From the NCBI RefSeq assembly GCF_009730915.1, contig NC_052481.1, forward strand, positions 496,001-560,000: a stretch of 64,000 bases of DNA. The letters are read 5' to 3'. The notes beneath the pieces were generated by a model. That model did no database searches, was not told the DNA's origin, and saw only the letters and a list, made by a program, of their open reading frames with translations. The position numbers and the translations under genes were made by a program. The stretch is from Dioscorea cayenensis subsp. rotundata (Eukaryota; Streptophyta; Magnoliopsida; Dioscoreales; Dioscoreaceae). This document shows, piece after piece, positions 10,696 through 22,370 of the stretch (its first letter is position 1; every line of letters begins with the position of its first letter).

Positions 10696-13600
10696 TTATG
10701 GGACTTCAGCTAGTGAAGGAAGTTTTGTTCCAGGCCTTGATACCCATTTTCTCTGGTTCCTATAAGCTTCAATTGCCTCTAATCGAAATCGTTCCCGTGA
10801 CACATCCATGGAAGCCTTTGGTAACTACCAAAGTCAAAGTGTAGGATAAATAACCATTGTTAACACAACTCAGGGAACTCAGGTTAATAATGATTAAGAC
10901 TTTGATCATGATTACTGGGAGACGTGAGAGCTTAGGGAAATACCTTTGTAAATGATAATTTTGGTGGAGCCTGAACAACATCACCAAATTTTATTTCTTC
11001 TCTCGCAGGAAAATCTGTTTCATCATTTGTGTTTGCTTTCTTATGTTTCTTTTTTCTTGCTTGAAGAAACCTTCACATATTGTCCACAAATATGAGTATG
11101 AAATGGAAAAATGAATATTGCATAGAAAAAACATTCATGAAAAATAGAAATGGCACTGACAACTATTGATCAATAAAAATTAGAGTATTTCAGATGAAAT
11201 ATTTGAATCTTCCCATCATCTCACCAAGCAAAGGTCATGCCATAATCCATAACCACTAAAATGTGGCTAAAAAAATGTCTGCTTATTATTTCACCAGTTA
11301 TCTGACAAGCAAGGAGAAATTTTCACTGAGATGTTGGTCTCCAAGAATCACTTTGATAGTTTCCAAGTCGAAAAGTCTTTTGTAAAGGGGCGGAAAGCGC
11401 TCTGAATGCGAACGCCGAATGCTGAGAGGTTGCCTGAATAGAGGTCCTATTTCCATGCCCTGCTTGCCATGGCAAGCGGGGATCCCTTATCCTCAGCAAT
11501 GCCAAGACTAGCGGCCCGCTCGTAGGCTGCTGTAGCTAAAGGTAATCGGCAGCAACCAGGGGTGTCTCCAATGCTCCAAGGAGAAGCTCTGGAGAAACTG
11601 AAAAGTTAGGTTCAAAACTACATAAAAATCAAAGGGAAAGTTTGCCCGAGAGTTGAGGAAAGGTTTGCTAATGCCTTATAGGCAAATTCTTGGGCAAGGC
11701 TCCACCACTTAACCACATGAGGGTCTCCCTTTTGGAAAAATGGTGGATCTTGCGTGATTTTCACATTGTTGATCTGCCTAATGGACACTTTTTGATCTGA
11801 TGCCTGAATGAAAATGCAATGCAGAATATCTTGTTTAAAGGGCCATGGCCAGTAAATGGCCCACTACTCTAGCTAACTCCATGGCGACCCATTTTCTAAT
11901 CAGTCCATGCAAAGCTCTCGATTGATGCGGTATGGCTTTAACTCCATCACATGTCGGTAAAAATCTGGGATGCTGAACTGCTGGAGAGTGTCACTGCACA
12001 TCTTGGCCGCATATTTAAGGTGGATGATTTTATAAACCCCATGAGCAGAGTAGATTCGTGTGATTGTGTCGAATTGGACTTATCACAACCCCTAAAGTAG
12101 GGATTCTGGATAGGCAATGACAGCCATCAAGTGTTTGTGGTTATACTCTACAACGTCTATCAACTTTTTACTTCTCTTATGGGGTGGTGGGACATGAAGC
12201 AACGACCTCTATGCGGCCACAAGCACCTCCCCAAATGTTGCTTTGATGCCTCGCCACCCGGAGGTCGAGGCGCAAATGGTGGCAGAAATGGGCATTGACC
12301 AGGATGCTCACCAGGCAAAAGCGGCTGTCAACAGTGGTTCAACCCAGTGACAGAGACAAGATGAGCTTAGGAGGATGAGTTCAGGCCATGGATGCTAGTA
12401 TCTTGCCGGAGAAGGGGACACGGGACACGGTGGTGCTCCAAGGGTAGTGCCACATGGTGCACATGCATCCTCAGATCCTATCTCAAGGTCGAAGCTAGAC
12501 CCAGGGCAAGGACGGGTGGCATTTCTTATTGAGACAAAAGACAGATAAATTTTTTGAGTAGATACCATACTATAGTTATTTTTCATTTTGAGTATAAAAT
12601 TTCAATTTGTATTATTTTGATTACTCAACTTTAATTTGTGTTTACCGAGAGAGTATCGAAAGGATTCCGGAGCATATATGCCAGATTTGTAATTTCAACA
12701 TCAGTTCGTGCTTCATCTGCACATGTGGATTTGCTACATCATCAAAGAAAGCCACATTACCATTGTTATTAACCAGTTTGGCGGGCGACGTGGCATGTGC
12801 CTTGTCACTAAGAGTGGCCACGTGCTCTCTTTAATGACGTGTCATATCTGTGTATGCAAATGGAGGGGTGAGCTGGTGTTAACGTGGCAACTATGGCATC
12901 AAATTCTCTCCAGGATCCTCTTGGTACCATCCCAGTGAACACAAATTTAAGTTGAGTGACCAAAATGATATAAATTAAAGTTCGATGTTCAAAATGAAAA
13001 ATGACTATAGTATGATATCCACTGAAGATATTTATCCGACAAAGGACATGCAACATTCACTTGGTGTGACACGTGGTGGATGTTCATCAAAAAGAGGAAG
13101 GGTAGGTATGCTCGTATGGCCCAGTTCACCTCTAGCTCCTAAATGGAGGAGTTGACCTAGAGGATTTTCTTAAGAGGCTGCATGATCTGCCCCATCCTTT
13201 TCAAAACGCAGGAGATATGATAGTAGATGGTCCTCTCTTTTTCAAATCTTTTAAAGATTGATTTGGTTGTTTTGTTAAGTTATATTTCTTGATAAAGGCT
13301 AATTATATTTCGTGGAATTGCAGATGTATTTCTAATGGAGATACTCTAAACTGGGTGAAGAAGCTCATCTATGAACACAAGTCGATGATGCTTTGCGTAG
13401 TCGAAACAAGAGCATACAGAGATAAAGTACTTCATTTTGTACCATGTTCAAGCGAGGATGGGAATGGGCTAATAGACAGGATGTCAAGAGGAATTATTGT
13501 GCGCAGAATTGTGGGGATTGTCACTCCCGCGGTGGTCACCAAACAAGCAATTTATTTGGTAATATCTTCTAAACCCTTTATGGCTTGGATTCTGACCATG

Positions 13601-16600
13601 GTGTATGTCGGTTATAAATCTACAACCCAGAGTAAACTTTGAAAAGAATTGTTTTGCCTTGCTATTCTAGAACTCCCTTGGCTCATTACCGGAACTTCAA
13701 TGCTGTTCATTCCTGGAATAAGCACAAAGGATGGTCTTTTAATCACTATGCTCGTAAATCTTGCATGTTTAATGATTTTATTAAGTCCAATGAGCTCCTT
13801 GAAATTGTTTATAATGGCTCTAATTACAATTGGTGTAATGGCCAAGCTACCACAGCTAGACGTTGGGCTCACTTGGACCTTTTTGTGTATACTCTCTGGT
13901 CGGAACTTTATACTACTTATATGGTTTCTCATTTGGCTAGAATTTCTTCAGATCACACTCCTATGCTGTTAGAAATAAGGCAACACTCTCACACTAAGAG
14001 CAAGATCTTTCGTTTTGACAATTACTGGCTTGATTATTTAGAGTGTCACAAGATTGTTAAGGATGCCTTTAACTCCAAAATTAGGGCTTCTCCAATGCAT
14101 GGGTTTGCTCACTGCTTAGCTATCGCTAGGACCTTATCTTTTGGAGATAGGTTTGAGCCTGCTTAAGCAAGATCTTAGATGCATAGAGCTTAGGATCCAT
14201 GCTTTTGGAATGCAAGAAAACACTGATCATAACAATATTGATTTTTCTTTTGATTTTAGAGCCCTTCAAAATAGATATAATGCTTTACTTAGAACACCTT
14301 GAAATGGGCTCAAAGATCTCGAATGATGTGGGTTCATAATGGGGACTTCAACTTGAAATTCTTCCATAATTCTACTAGAAATCATAGATATAAGAATACT
14401 CTTTTCCACATCATGGATGCTGAGGGAGTTTTCTATCATGATAGGTAGAGTATAGAGTAAAGGCAACACTCTCACACTAAGAGCAAGGTCTTTCGTTTTG
14501 ACAATTACTGACTTGATTATTTAGAGTGCCACAAGATTGTTAAGGATGCCTTTAACTCCAAAATTAGGGCTTCTTCAATGCATGGATTTGCTCACTGCTT
14601 AGCTATTGCTAGGACCTTACCTTTTGGAAATTAATATGTTTGAGCCTTCTTAAGCAAGATCTTAGATGCATAGAGCTTAGGATCCATGCTTTTGGAATGC
14701 AAAGGAAAACACTGATCATAACAATATTGATTTTTCTTTTGATTTTAGAGCCTTTCAAAATAGATATAATGCTTTACACCGAGGTAAATTAGATCCTAAC
14801 AAGTGTGTTTTTCTTGGATATTCTCCAAACCAAAAAGGGTACAAATGTTATGATCTTGAAAAACAAAAATATTTTGTCACATTTGATGTTCAGTTTTTTG
14901 AGAATGATTCTTATTTCCAGCCTCATCTTCAGGGGAAGAAAGAACAAGCAGATTTAGTTTTCAAAGGAGAGGAAAATCTGGAATGTCAAAATCAAAGTGA
15001 TTTATTTTTCAATGAGCAACTTTCACATGAAACTACTTTGCATACTTTGGATTTTTTACCTATTTTAAATGGGACCCAGGATTCTCCAAGGAATGGGTTT
15101 GATTTACAAAAAAAATTCTGGTGGGTTTGACAATATGGATCTTCATGAAAATAATTCTTCAATGTTTTAAGTAATGAAAATATAGATTCACCTAATATCA
15201 ATCCAACTAGCACCGAAAATAATACTATGAACAGATTTGGGATAGTTTTCTCAAGAAAAGAACCAAAGTTGGGAGAATTGTCTAATAACTTGCAACATAA
15301 TCAAGAAAAAACCCTGTTGTCAAACTCTGAAATTCCAGGTTCGAATCCACTTCCTGAAAATAATGATCTTGATTTACCTATTGCACTTAGAAAAGAAACC
15401 AAAGCATGCACTAGGTGTCCTCTATATCCATTGCTTAATTTTATATCATACAAACAATTATCTCTTTTTTTTCATGCTTCCGTCACTCAATTCTCACATG
15501 TGGTAATTCCAAAGAGTATTAAAGATGCAATGTAGATTCCAGAATGGAAAGAAGCAGTTCTGGAGGAGATGAGAGCTCTGGAGAAGAATTAGACATGGGA
15601 GTTAATGAACTGTCCAAAGGAGAAGAACAGAGGGTGCAAGTGGGTGTTCACTGTGAAATTTAAGTCTGATAGATCCTTGGAAAGATACAAGGCATGTTTG
15701 GTTGCCAAAGGTTTCACTCAGGACTTTTGCTCCGGTTGCTAAGCTCAACACGGTTTGTGTTCTTCTTTCCATTGCAGTAAATTTGGATTGGCATTTGCAA
15801 CAACTAGACATCAAAAACGGCTTTCTAAATGGTGAGTTGGAAAAAGAGGTGTTTATGGATGCCCTTCCAGGTTCTGAAGACAAGTTTGGCTCTAAGGTGT
15901 GTAGATTGAAAAAGTCTCTTTACGGGTTGAAATAATCTCCACGAGCATGGCTAGGTCAGTAAAGAGATAAGGGTATTCACAAGCTCAAGCAACCATACGT
16001 TGTTCTTTAGAAGATCAAGTGGGGGAAGCATAGCAATTCTTATTGTCTATGTAGATGACATTATCTTGATAGGTGATTATACAGTAGAGATGGCTCGATT
16101 TAAGGAAATTTTGGCAGATGAGTTTGAAATCAAGGACCTTGGAAGTCTCAAGTACTTTCGAAGGATGGAGATAGTTAGGTCTAAAGGAATAGTAGTTAAT
16201 CAAAGGATATACATACTAGACCTTCTTAAAGACACTGGCATGAGTGGGTGCAAACCAATTGACACCCTAGTTGATCCCAATAAAAAGTTAGGAGATAGCA
16301 AAGAAGACAGTGTTGATACTTCTCGATATCAAAGACTTGTTGGTAGACTTATCTACCTATCTCACACACGGCCCGACATTGCCTTTGTTGTGAGCTTAAT
16401 AAGTCAATTCATGCACTTTCCTCAGAAGACACACATGGAAGCAGCCTATAGAATACTTCGATATCTTAAAGGTTCTCCGAGGAAAGGCCTATTGTTCAGA
16501 AAACAAGAAAGCGGAGTATTGAAGCCTGTACTAATGCTGATTGGGCGGGTTCAATCACTGATAGAAGGTCTACAACTAGCAATTGTTGCTATGTTTGGGG

Positions 16601-18781
16601 GAACTTAGTTACTTGGCGAAGGAAGAAGCAAAACGTTGTTGCTCGCAGCAGTGCGGAGGCTGAATTTAGAGCTATAGAAAATGGATTATATGATTTGATT
16701 TGGCTACAACGAGTCATAGGAGATTTGCAGTTGAAAATAGAAGCTCCAATGAAACTCTATTGCGATAACAAGGCAGTAATTAGCATTGCTAATAATCCTG
16801 TGCAACATGATCGAACCAAGCATGTGGAAATAGATCAACACTTCATCAAGGAGAAACTTGTATCCGGTGCAGTTTGTTTACCCTTTGTGCCCATGTCTCA
16901 ACAGACAGCCGACATCTTTACAAAGGGTCTATTTAAACCAAGTTTTGATTTTTGTATTAGCAAGTTGGGTTTGAAAGATATCTGCAACCCAACTTGATGG
17001 GAAGTCTTGAATTTTGAAAAGATTATGAAATCATTCCTAGTTTAGATTTTCCTACTTTGATAAAATTTTGAAAATCTTTCCCGGTTTAGATTTTCCTATT
17101 TTGGAGAAGATTTATAGGAATATTTAAAGGATAGTTTCCTTAGTTAATATATTACATATTTTATTAGCTGTAAATAGTTGTCAATAGTCGTCTTTTAGAA
17201 GATTGTAAATCCTATAAATTATGTTGTACTCTACCAATTATTTTCAATGAAGGAATTCACCTTTTTTCCTCAAATCTTGTAGTATGAGTAGTAATAGTAA
17301 TAAAAATAAAGATTAAAAAAAGCAAAGTTCCAGTTTTTGATCTATAGATAAGACAATAGAAATCATGGTAGTCATGGATGTAATTAACTTATTGATCCAT
17401 GGAACTGCTTTTCTTAGCTTTTTAATGATAATGACAATATCCATGGACGATCCTAATCAAATAGCTCTTCAGGCAAAAATTTACATTTTAAATAAGGTTT
17501 TTCTTTTTTTTGTGTGTGCATTTATATTATCATAAATATACCTGATTGCAAATAAATCCCAATATATAATGAGTAAACAAATGAATACATACTCTTTCTT
17601 CCGGTCTTTTTTATTTGAAGGAGTGACAACTTCATTCAGAAACCGAAGATCACTCACTTCCTTCCTCTTTCGTTTCCTTTTTGATTTCTCATTCAAGCTC
17701 GCATCTGTAGTTGCACCTTTGTCACTCATCTGTAGGTTTGATGCTTGTTCCTCAACATCCATAGTTTTCGAGTCCTTTTTCTTCCATTTCTGCAAATAAA
17801 TTAGAGGTATCTATTTTTCAGTATCATAATCCAACAAACTAAACATGTTGCAAGATGATGCCACAAAAATTAAACACCATATCTTTACAATATGGTAGAA
17901 TTACAAGCAATCCCCAGTCCCTAACTAACAGGTATTTCTTATAGTTGCCACTTGCCACATTATTGCTCACAGTCTAGAATTTGAACATATTCTTCGTTTA
18001 CATAAGGCATAAATGCTCAAGCCTTAATTACATGAATAATGGAAAAGAACACAAAATCAAACAACCAAGTTGGATGGAAACTAGTATTTACTCCAGAGAT
18101 TTGAAGTATTATTCTAAACTAAATAAACAAAGCAAGATGTCACCAATATGGGGTTTTTTTTAACGATCTTAGGCTATTCTCAAAAATCAAGAATATGTAT
18201 TGCATGCCAACATCACAAACTCCCATTTACAGTTTTTTAAGCAATTCCCATTGATGTTGAACCCACAAATTCATGATTGGCTGACATAATCGTATTAAAT
18301 TAAAGCAAGATAGCTCAATCAACAATACAGATTAAACCAAGTCGCAGATCCAAACTGAATTCACATCAGTGCAACCTCAATCAACCACATTTTCATTTCT
18401 GGATAACACCGTATCCAAATAAAAAAAAGAAGCCAAGTTAACAGTGCTTCTTGAGAAATAATGAAACCTGAGAGATCCCTCACCATTTCAACAGCAGCAG
18501 CTGCCTTCCTCTTCTCCGGCGGCGCATCCCCAGGACTTGAACCTGAAGCGGAGAGGGGGACGAGAGAGTAAGCAGATGGATCGAGTACTGAAATGACAAG
18601 GAAAAATAAGAGGGAGCTCACCGGCGCCGGAGGGAGGAGGGTTCTTGAACAGCATAAGCTTACGGAGCTTGGAGGGAATGGCCTCGAGCTCCTTAGGGTT
18701 GGGAGGAGGAGGAAGGCGGCTGGCGCCGCCGTGCGCAGCCAGGTAGTTTTTCTCCCGCCGCCGCTGTCCCTTGCCGCCCAT
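10696..18781 (-). CDS. Conserved lysine-rich plant protein, five exons, 223 residues, function unknown
   Basis: Reverse-strand exons in order: 18781-18622, 18542-18484, 17789-17593, 11070-10944, 10824-10696. All junctions are GT-AG and exon phases add up (160+59+197+127+129 = 672 nt, 223 codons plus TAA). The N terminus is MGGKGQRRREKNYLAAHGG then RLPPPPNPKELEAIPSKLR. The middle is very basic (KSKRKRKRKEVSDLRF). Exon 4 carries FLQARKKKHKKAN then FPAREEIKFGDVVQAPPKL, and exon 5 RERFRLEAIEAYRNQRKW. I recognise this as a conserved plant family with nuclear/nucleolar-type basic stretches, possibly related to CCDC137-like proteins, but no function is proven. Intron 3 (17592-11071) is 6.5 kb and filled with a LINE remnant, a MITE and a Copia fragment, yet exon 3 and exon 4 still join in phase (GA|G), which argues the gene survives. 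Confidence 0.82.
11640..14460 (+). mobile_element. LINE-B: decayed L1-like retrotransposon, ORF1 and endonuclease only
   Basis: ORF1 traces at about 11750-12200 match the DUF4283 region of the other LINEs (IVDLPNGHF, ILFKGPWPVNG, LLESVTAHLGRIFKVDDF, CVELDLSQPL, FWIGNDSHQVFVVILY), with many stops. ORF2 follows: YISWNCRCIS (13304 onward), VVETRAY, RNFNAV, NYNWCNGQAT, SSDHTPMLLE and FDNYWLDYLECH, in several frames. The left edge is approximate. The element is co-oriented with the Copia fragment and lies in intron 3 of the reverse-strand lysine-rich gene. Like LINE-A it stops in the linker before reverse transcriptase. It is interrupted by the MITE at 12543-13037. Confidence 0.78.
12543..13037. 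mobile_element. Mutator-like MITE nested in LINE-B
   Basis: The ends are long inverted repeats: the left arm agataaat...accatactatagt (about 12543-12640) pairs with the right arm 12940-13037. It is flanked by gacaaaagac (12533-12542) and gacaaaggac (13038-13047), a 10-base direct repeat with one mismatch. A 9-10 bp duplication suggests a Mutator-type transposase acting in trans. The element has no coding capacity. A second member of the family is at 42877-43260. Confidence 0.75.
13979..14777 (+). repeat. Tandem duplication inside LINE-B (482-base unit)
   Basis: Sequence 13979-14460 restarts at 14461 with the same ggcaacactctcacacta and continues to 14777, where it is cut by the Copia fragment. 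The copies differ at a small number of positions, including a short insertion near 14630. The junction lies in a short shared aaggcaac, consistent with unequal crossing-over or slippage. Confidence 0.85.
14778..17272 (+). mobile_element. Ty1/Copia retrotransposon, 5'-truncated and broken
   Basis: The fragment begins inside the integrase C-terminal part (CVFLGYSPNQKGYKCY, about 14800). A linker follows, then reverse transcriptase blocks CKWVFTVKF, LDWHLQQLDIKNGFLNGEL (about 15785-15840) and IVYVDDIILI (16040-16069). RNase H follows: NVVARSSAEAEFRAI, LYCDNKAVISIANN and the terminal TADIFTKGL, with a stop at 16995-16997. The 5' LTR, gag, protease and most of integrase are missing. RT is broken by a deletion near 15720 and an in-frame stop at about 15932. 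The left edge coincides with the abrupt end of the LINE-B duplicate at 14777/14778. Confidence 0.88.
17005..17272 (+). repeat. Probable 3' LTR of the Copia fragment
   Basis: A purine stretch (gatgggaag) follows the pol stop, then an AT-rich block with a short internal repeat (tagattttccta twice) ending near cttttttcctca. There is no second LTR to fix the borders, and the expected TG start reads TC, so both ends are approximate. Confidence 0.45.
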
Positions 18782-19066
18782 CGCCGACTCTCTTGATTCC
18801 CGACGTTCCAAGGGAGGATAGAAGGATAACAATGGACGGCTGCGATTTATGGATCCGTATGGGCTAAATAGATAGTGAAGTACGGAAAAGCCCTTGGATA
18901 ATTCTGTCTTATTAGATAAACCTCGATTTTCTCATTTATTAAATACTTGCACACCACAACCTACGGAAGTGGTGTAAAAGACAAGTACCACCACTACAGA
19001 TCGAGCTCAGTTCCTATAGATGACAGAGATTGGACAAGAGATACACAGGGAGGGAAGGGGTGGGAA

Positions 19067-20162
19067 TCAGGGACGGAACCAGGACTTATTCATAGGGGGC
19101 TGAGTGTAAAATGTCAAAAAACTATTTCAGTCAACATAACAATTGTATTCGATACAAAATTGAGCGATATTGTGACTTTTAATTAAAACAATTACAAAAA
19201 ACATAAAACGTTTATCTACGCACGCTCGAGCTAGAACTTCCATATGTGCGACACATGCTACTCAGAGGAGGTAACTGAATACGACGAGTTTGCATTTTTT
19301 TTAAAAACATTGTAGAATCGCCTCATTGTCAATAATTATAAAACCCTCTTTCTCAATATAGGCAATTATGCATTTTGCTATATAGATTTAACACTAAACA
19401 TTATTTAGTTATACATATATACATTATGAATTTATGATACATATTAATATTTGATATTTGATATTTTCAACAATTTAACTCATTAAAGCATTTAATCAAA
19501 CACATTGTAGGCATATTTATAAAAATGAAGTTTATCATTAATGTTCTACTTATTTCACCCATAAATCTTATACATTCATTCTCATTTTCAATAAAAAATA
19601 ATACATGATCGAATGATCCAATAATTAAAAATAAAATAAATACTAATAAATAATCTAATATACTCACTTGTTAATCCAAGACTCCAAGTCTCCAAAACTT
19701 ACCAAATTACTCTACAAAATTCAAATCAGTATATATATGTTTACAAGATTACATATGACTTGGCCCAAACTCAAAGAACACAGGCTACTGGGCTGGCCCA
19801 TAAGCCACAACCCATAGCTTTGAGTCAATAAGTTGGTTGGAGTCAAAAAGCCCAGCTGGACAAGCTTTGAGTCAATAAATCAATTTTCTTTATTTATTTA
19901 TTTATTTATTTTTTCAGTTTTCTCCTCCCAAGCTCCCACGACTCCCATCAGGCCATCATCTTCAACCTCAAGACTTCATGAGTCATGACTCATGACTCAT
20001 GACTCATGATTGTCCGTTTGTCTGGGCTGCTGGCCGAGGAGGGCTACTAGCCAGGGCGAGGGGGGCTGCTTCTGTGTTTTCCCACCAAGCAAAAAAGAAC
20101 TCCGATGCCGAGGGGGGTGCTGAAGCCCCTGCTAGACTAGCCCCCTCTTGGTTCCGTCCCTG
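19067..20162. mobile_element. Non-autonomous hAT element with 8-bp target duplication
   Basis: The left end cagggacggaacca (19068 onward) is the reverse complement of the right end tggttccgtccctg (ending 20162). The direct repeat ggtgggaa flanks it at 19059-19066 and 20163-20170, a perfect 8-bp target duplication as hAT transposases make, allowing one extra T at the left edge. The 1.1-kb interior has no transposase. It contains the heptamer array at 19979-20006. Confidence 0.8.
19979..20006. repeat. Four tandem heptamers matching a bZIP (GCN4/AP-1) site
   Basis: TGAGTCA is followed head to tail by three copies of TGACTCA, the reverse complement of the same core. TGA(G/C)TCA is the classic GCN4/AP-1 site, also bound by plant bZIP proteins of the Opaque2 type. 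Whether these are used is unknown; a simple 7-base slippage array inside a transposon is the neutral explanation. Confidence 0.6.
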
Positions 20163-20621
20163 GGTGGGAAGTCGGAGAGCCCAGAGGAGGCCTTGATAAA
20201 GAGGGTTGGGGTTTCTAGATGCAAATAAGAATCTCTTTTATAGTTATATCACATAAATATTTATTTATAAGTTAAATTCATAAAAATTAAATAGTCATGC
20301 TTGGCGTCCATTGTGATTTTTATTTTTATTTTATTTTTATTTTTATTTTTGTTAAAAATGTATTTATAATCATATTATTTACTAATAAATTTATAATACC
20401 AATTTAATAAATATTATTTTCCCCCCATTCATATATACTAATATTTGTTATATTAAAATAAAATTTACGATTAACCGGTTCAATAACTCTATGGGCACCG
20501 TCTAAATAAAACTTTTTAATTAAAATTTTATTAAAATAAAATTACTTTTTTTTATAAACTATTAATGAATTATGATAAAAGTAAATTTTCAAGTGAAATT
20601 ATTTATACTATCTATATATAT
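20163..20621. other. AT-rich spacer
   Basis: No gene is visible. It holds a (TTTTA)n-like tract at about 20317-20350 and otherwise unremarkable AT-rich sequence. Confidence 0.5.
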
Positions 20622-20929
20622 TAGGTAAATATCCGAATTGGTCCCTCTACTTTTCTCTTTCTTCCCTTTTGATCCCTCTACTCAGAAATGCTCCCAAGTA
20701 GTCCCTCTACTTTTGAAAATGATTCTATTTAGTCATTTCTTCTCTAAAATAGGTTAATTATTTAGCTGTATTTTCAAGAGTAGAGGGCCTAGATCGGAAG
20801 AGATTAAGGGTAGAGGGACTAAATTGGGTCATTTTCAAGAGTATAGGAATTAATGGGCGCATTTTTGAGTAGAGGGACCAAAAGGGAAGAGAGAGAAAAA
20901 TAGAGGGACCAATTCAGGTATTATACCTA
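20622..20929. mobile_element. Fold-back MITE, 308 bp
   Basis: The left arm (taggtaaatatccgaattgg...tccctctac) is nearly the full reverse complement of the right arm (gtagaggga...ccaattcaggta), so the whole unit can form a long hairpin. Flanks are TA-rich (tatata on both sides), so a TA target duplication is possible but cannot be proven. No coding capacity. Confidence 0.78.
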
Positions 20930-21020
20930 TATATTATTGAACTAAATTTAACTTCATTGCTATAACTAAAATTTTGGCTTTAATTGCTTGAAAGCTCACT
21001 GGTAAATTTGAGTAAATCAA

Positions 21021-21312
21021 AGGTCTAATTGCCATACAGGTCCCTATAATTGTGTACTTTCTACCTTTTTAGTCCTTCTAATATTTTTAGATACAATTAA
21101 GTCCTCATATTTGGTCGAGTTGGGTCGTTCTAGTCCACGGTAATATTTTTAGGTACAATTAAGTCCTTGCAATTTACACTTGCCCATCTACACCACGGAC
21201 TATAATGACCCAACTCGACTAAATATGAGGACTTAATTGTGCCTAAAAATATTGCAAGGACTAAAAAGGCAGAAAGTACAAAATTACAGGGACCTGTATA
21301 GCAATTAAACCT
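21021..21312. mobile_element. Fold-back MITE, 292 bp, with 7-8 bp target duplication
   Basis: The left arm aggtctaattgccatacagg is mirrored by the right arm ending cctgtatagcaattaaacct, and the inverted match continues to the centre (about 21140-21190). The flanking direct repeat aaatcaa(a) occurs at 21014-21021 and 21313-21320. An 8-bp duplication favours a hAT-like origin. No coding capacity. Confidence 0.78.
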
Positions 21313-21719
21313 AAATCAAAACTTAAACTAAATTTTACTCTTGCAATTAAAGAATGGCATTTTATTTCTCTATAAATCAGTAGTTGAGCGTTCAAATCCC
21401 TTTTAATTCTAAGGTTGAGAGTTAATGGTTTGTTAATGTCTCTAACAGTTCCATCTTGGTTATATGATTTCAAAATTTTTAGTTGAATATTTTATTGAAA
21501 AAAGTAATTTTTTTATTTACTTTTTTATTTTTCATTGAAAATGAAAAATTCTTAAAAACACAACTCATTTTGGAAAACTATTATAATAAAATATGTTTGA
21601 CTGCCCTTGCAATAGGGTATTTCATACCCTTTGATAAAAGTTTTGAGGGTTCAAATCCTACATATCGCTTATCAAATGTAATATCTTGCACATATTTGAT
21701 AACTGATTAGTGCAATGGC

Positions 21720-22370
21720 CAGGGGCATAGCTAAGTAAACAATTGTGGGGTCAAATGGCCCTACAAAATTTTAAAAAAATATTTATATTATATGGGGTGT
21801 ATATATATTGGGAAAATTATCAAATTGACCTCATTAAATAAGAAAATTAGGCTAATAAGCGATATTAAAAAAAATTATGAGAAGCATGTGGGTCATTATA
21901 CAAGTAATAAAAGTTTAAAATGACCTTTTATAATACCCATATTTTTTGGTTGTTTTTTTTTAAAACTTCAAGAAAAATAAAACTAAAACTACTTTTTGTC
22001 TTTTTCAATATCGATATTTTTCATCTACTTTCCTAATATTTTGTTCAATTAGACAAAAAATCACCATGACACCTCACTCTTTTTTTAATTGAAAAATTAA
22101 ACTCTTGAAAGTCCAGTTTTTTCTCTTCATTTTTCAAGTTACATTAAAGCATCTGGTTAAGCACTATGATCAGTTTTAATTTCTAGTTGTTTGCAATAGT
22201 TTCTTAAGTATAAATTATTTAATAAAAAAATTCATTTTTTTCCTTATTAGTATTTTTTCTATTATTTTAACTATTAATTATTATATATATAGATATATAT
22301 TACATTATAGGTAATAATACTACACTTGTATATTACCTATCCTTTATAAATTATCTGGCTTCACCACCGG
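21720..22370. mobile_element. Possible non-autonomous hAT derivative
   Basis: The left end caggggcatagctaag and the right end ctggcttcaccaccgg resemble the mutated inverted ends (caggggcggagccaag type) of a common plant hAT group. The interior is AT-rich and non-coding. No target duplication was found, so this is a weak call. Confidence 0.4.

Noticed and set aside
15335-15352. ggttcgaatcc, a perfect tRNA B-box-like motif
   Set aside because: It lies within the Copia integrase-RT linker coding region and has no A box, acceptor stem or cloverleaf around it.
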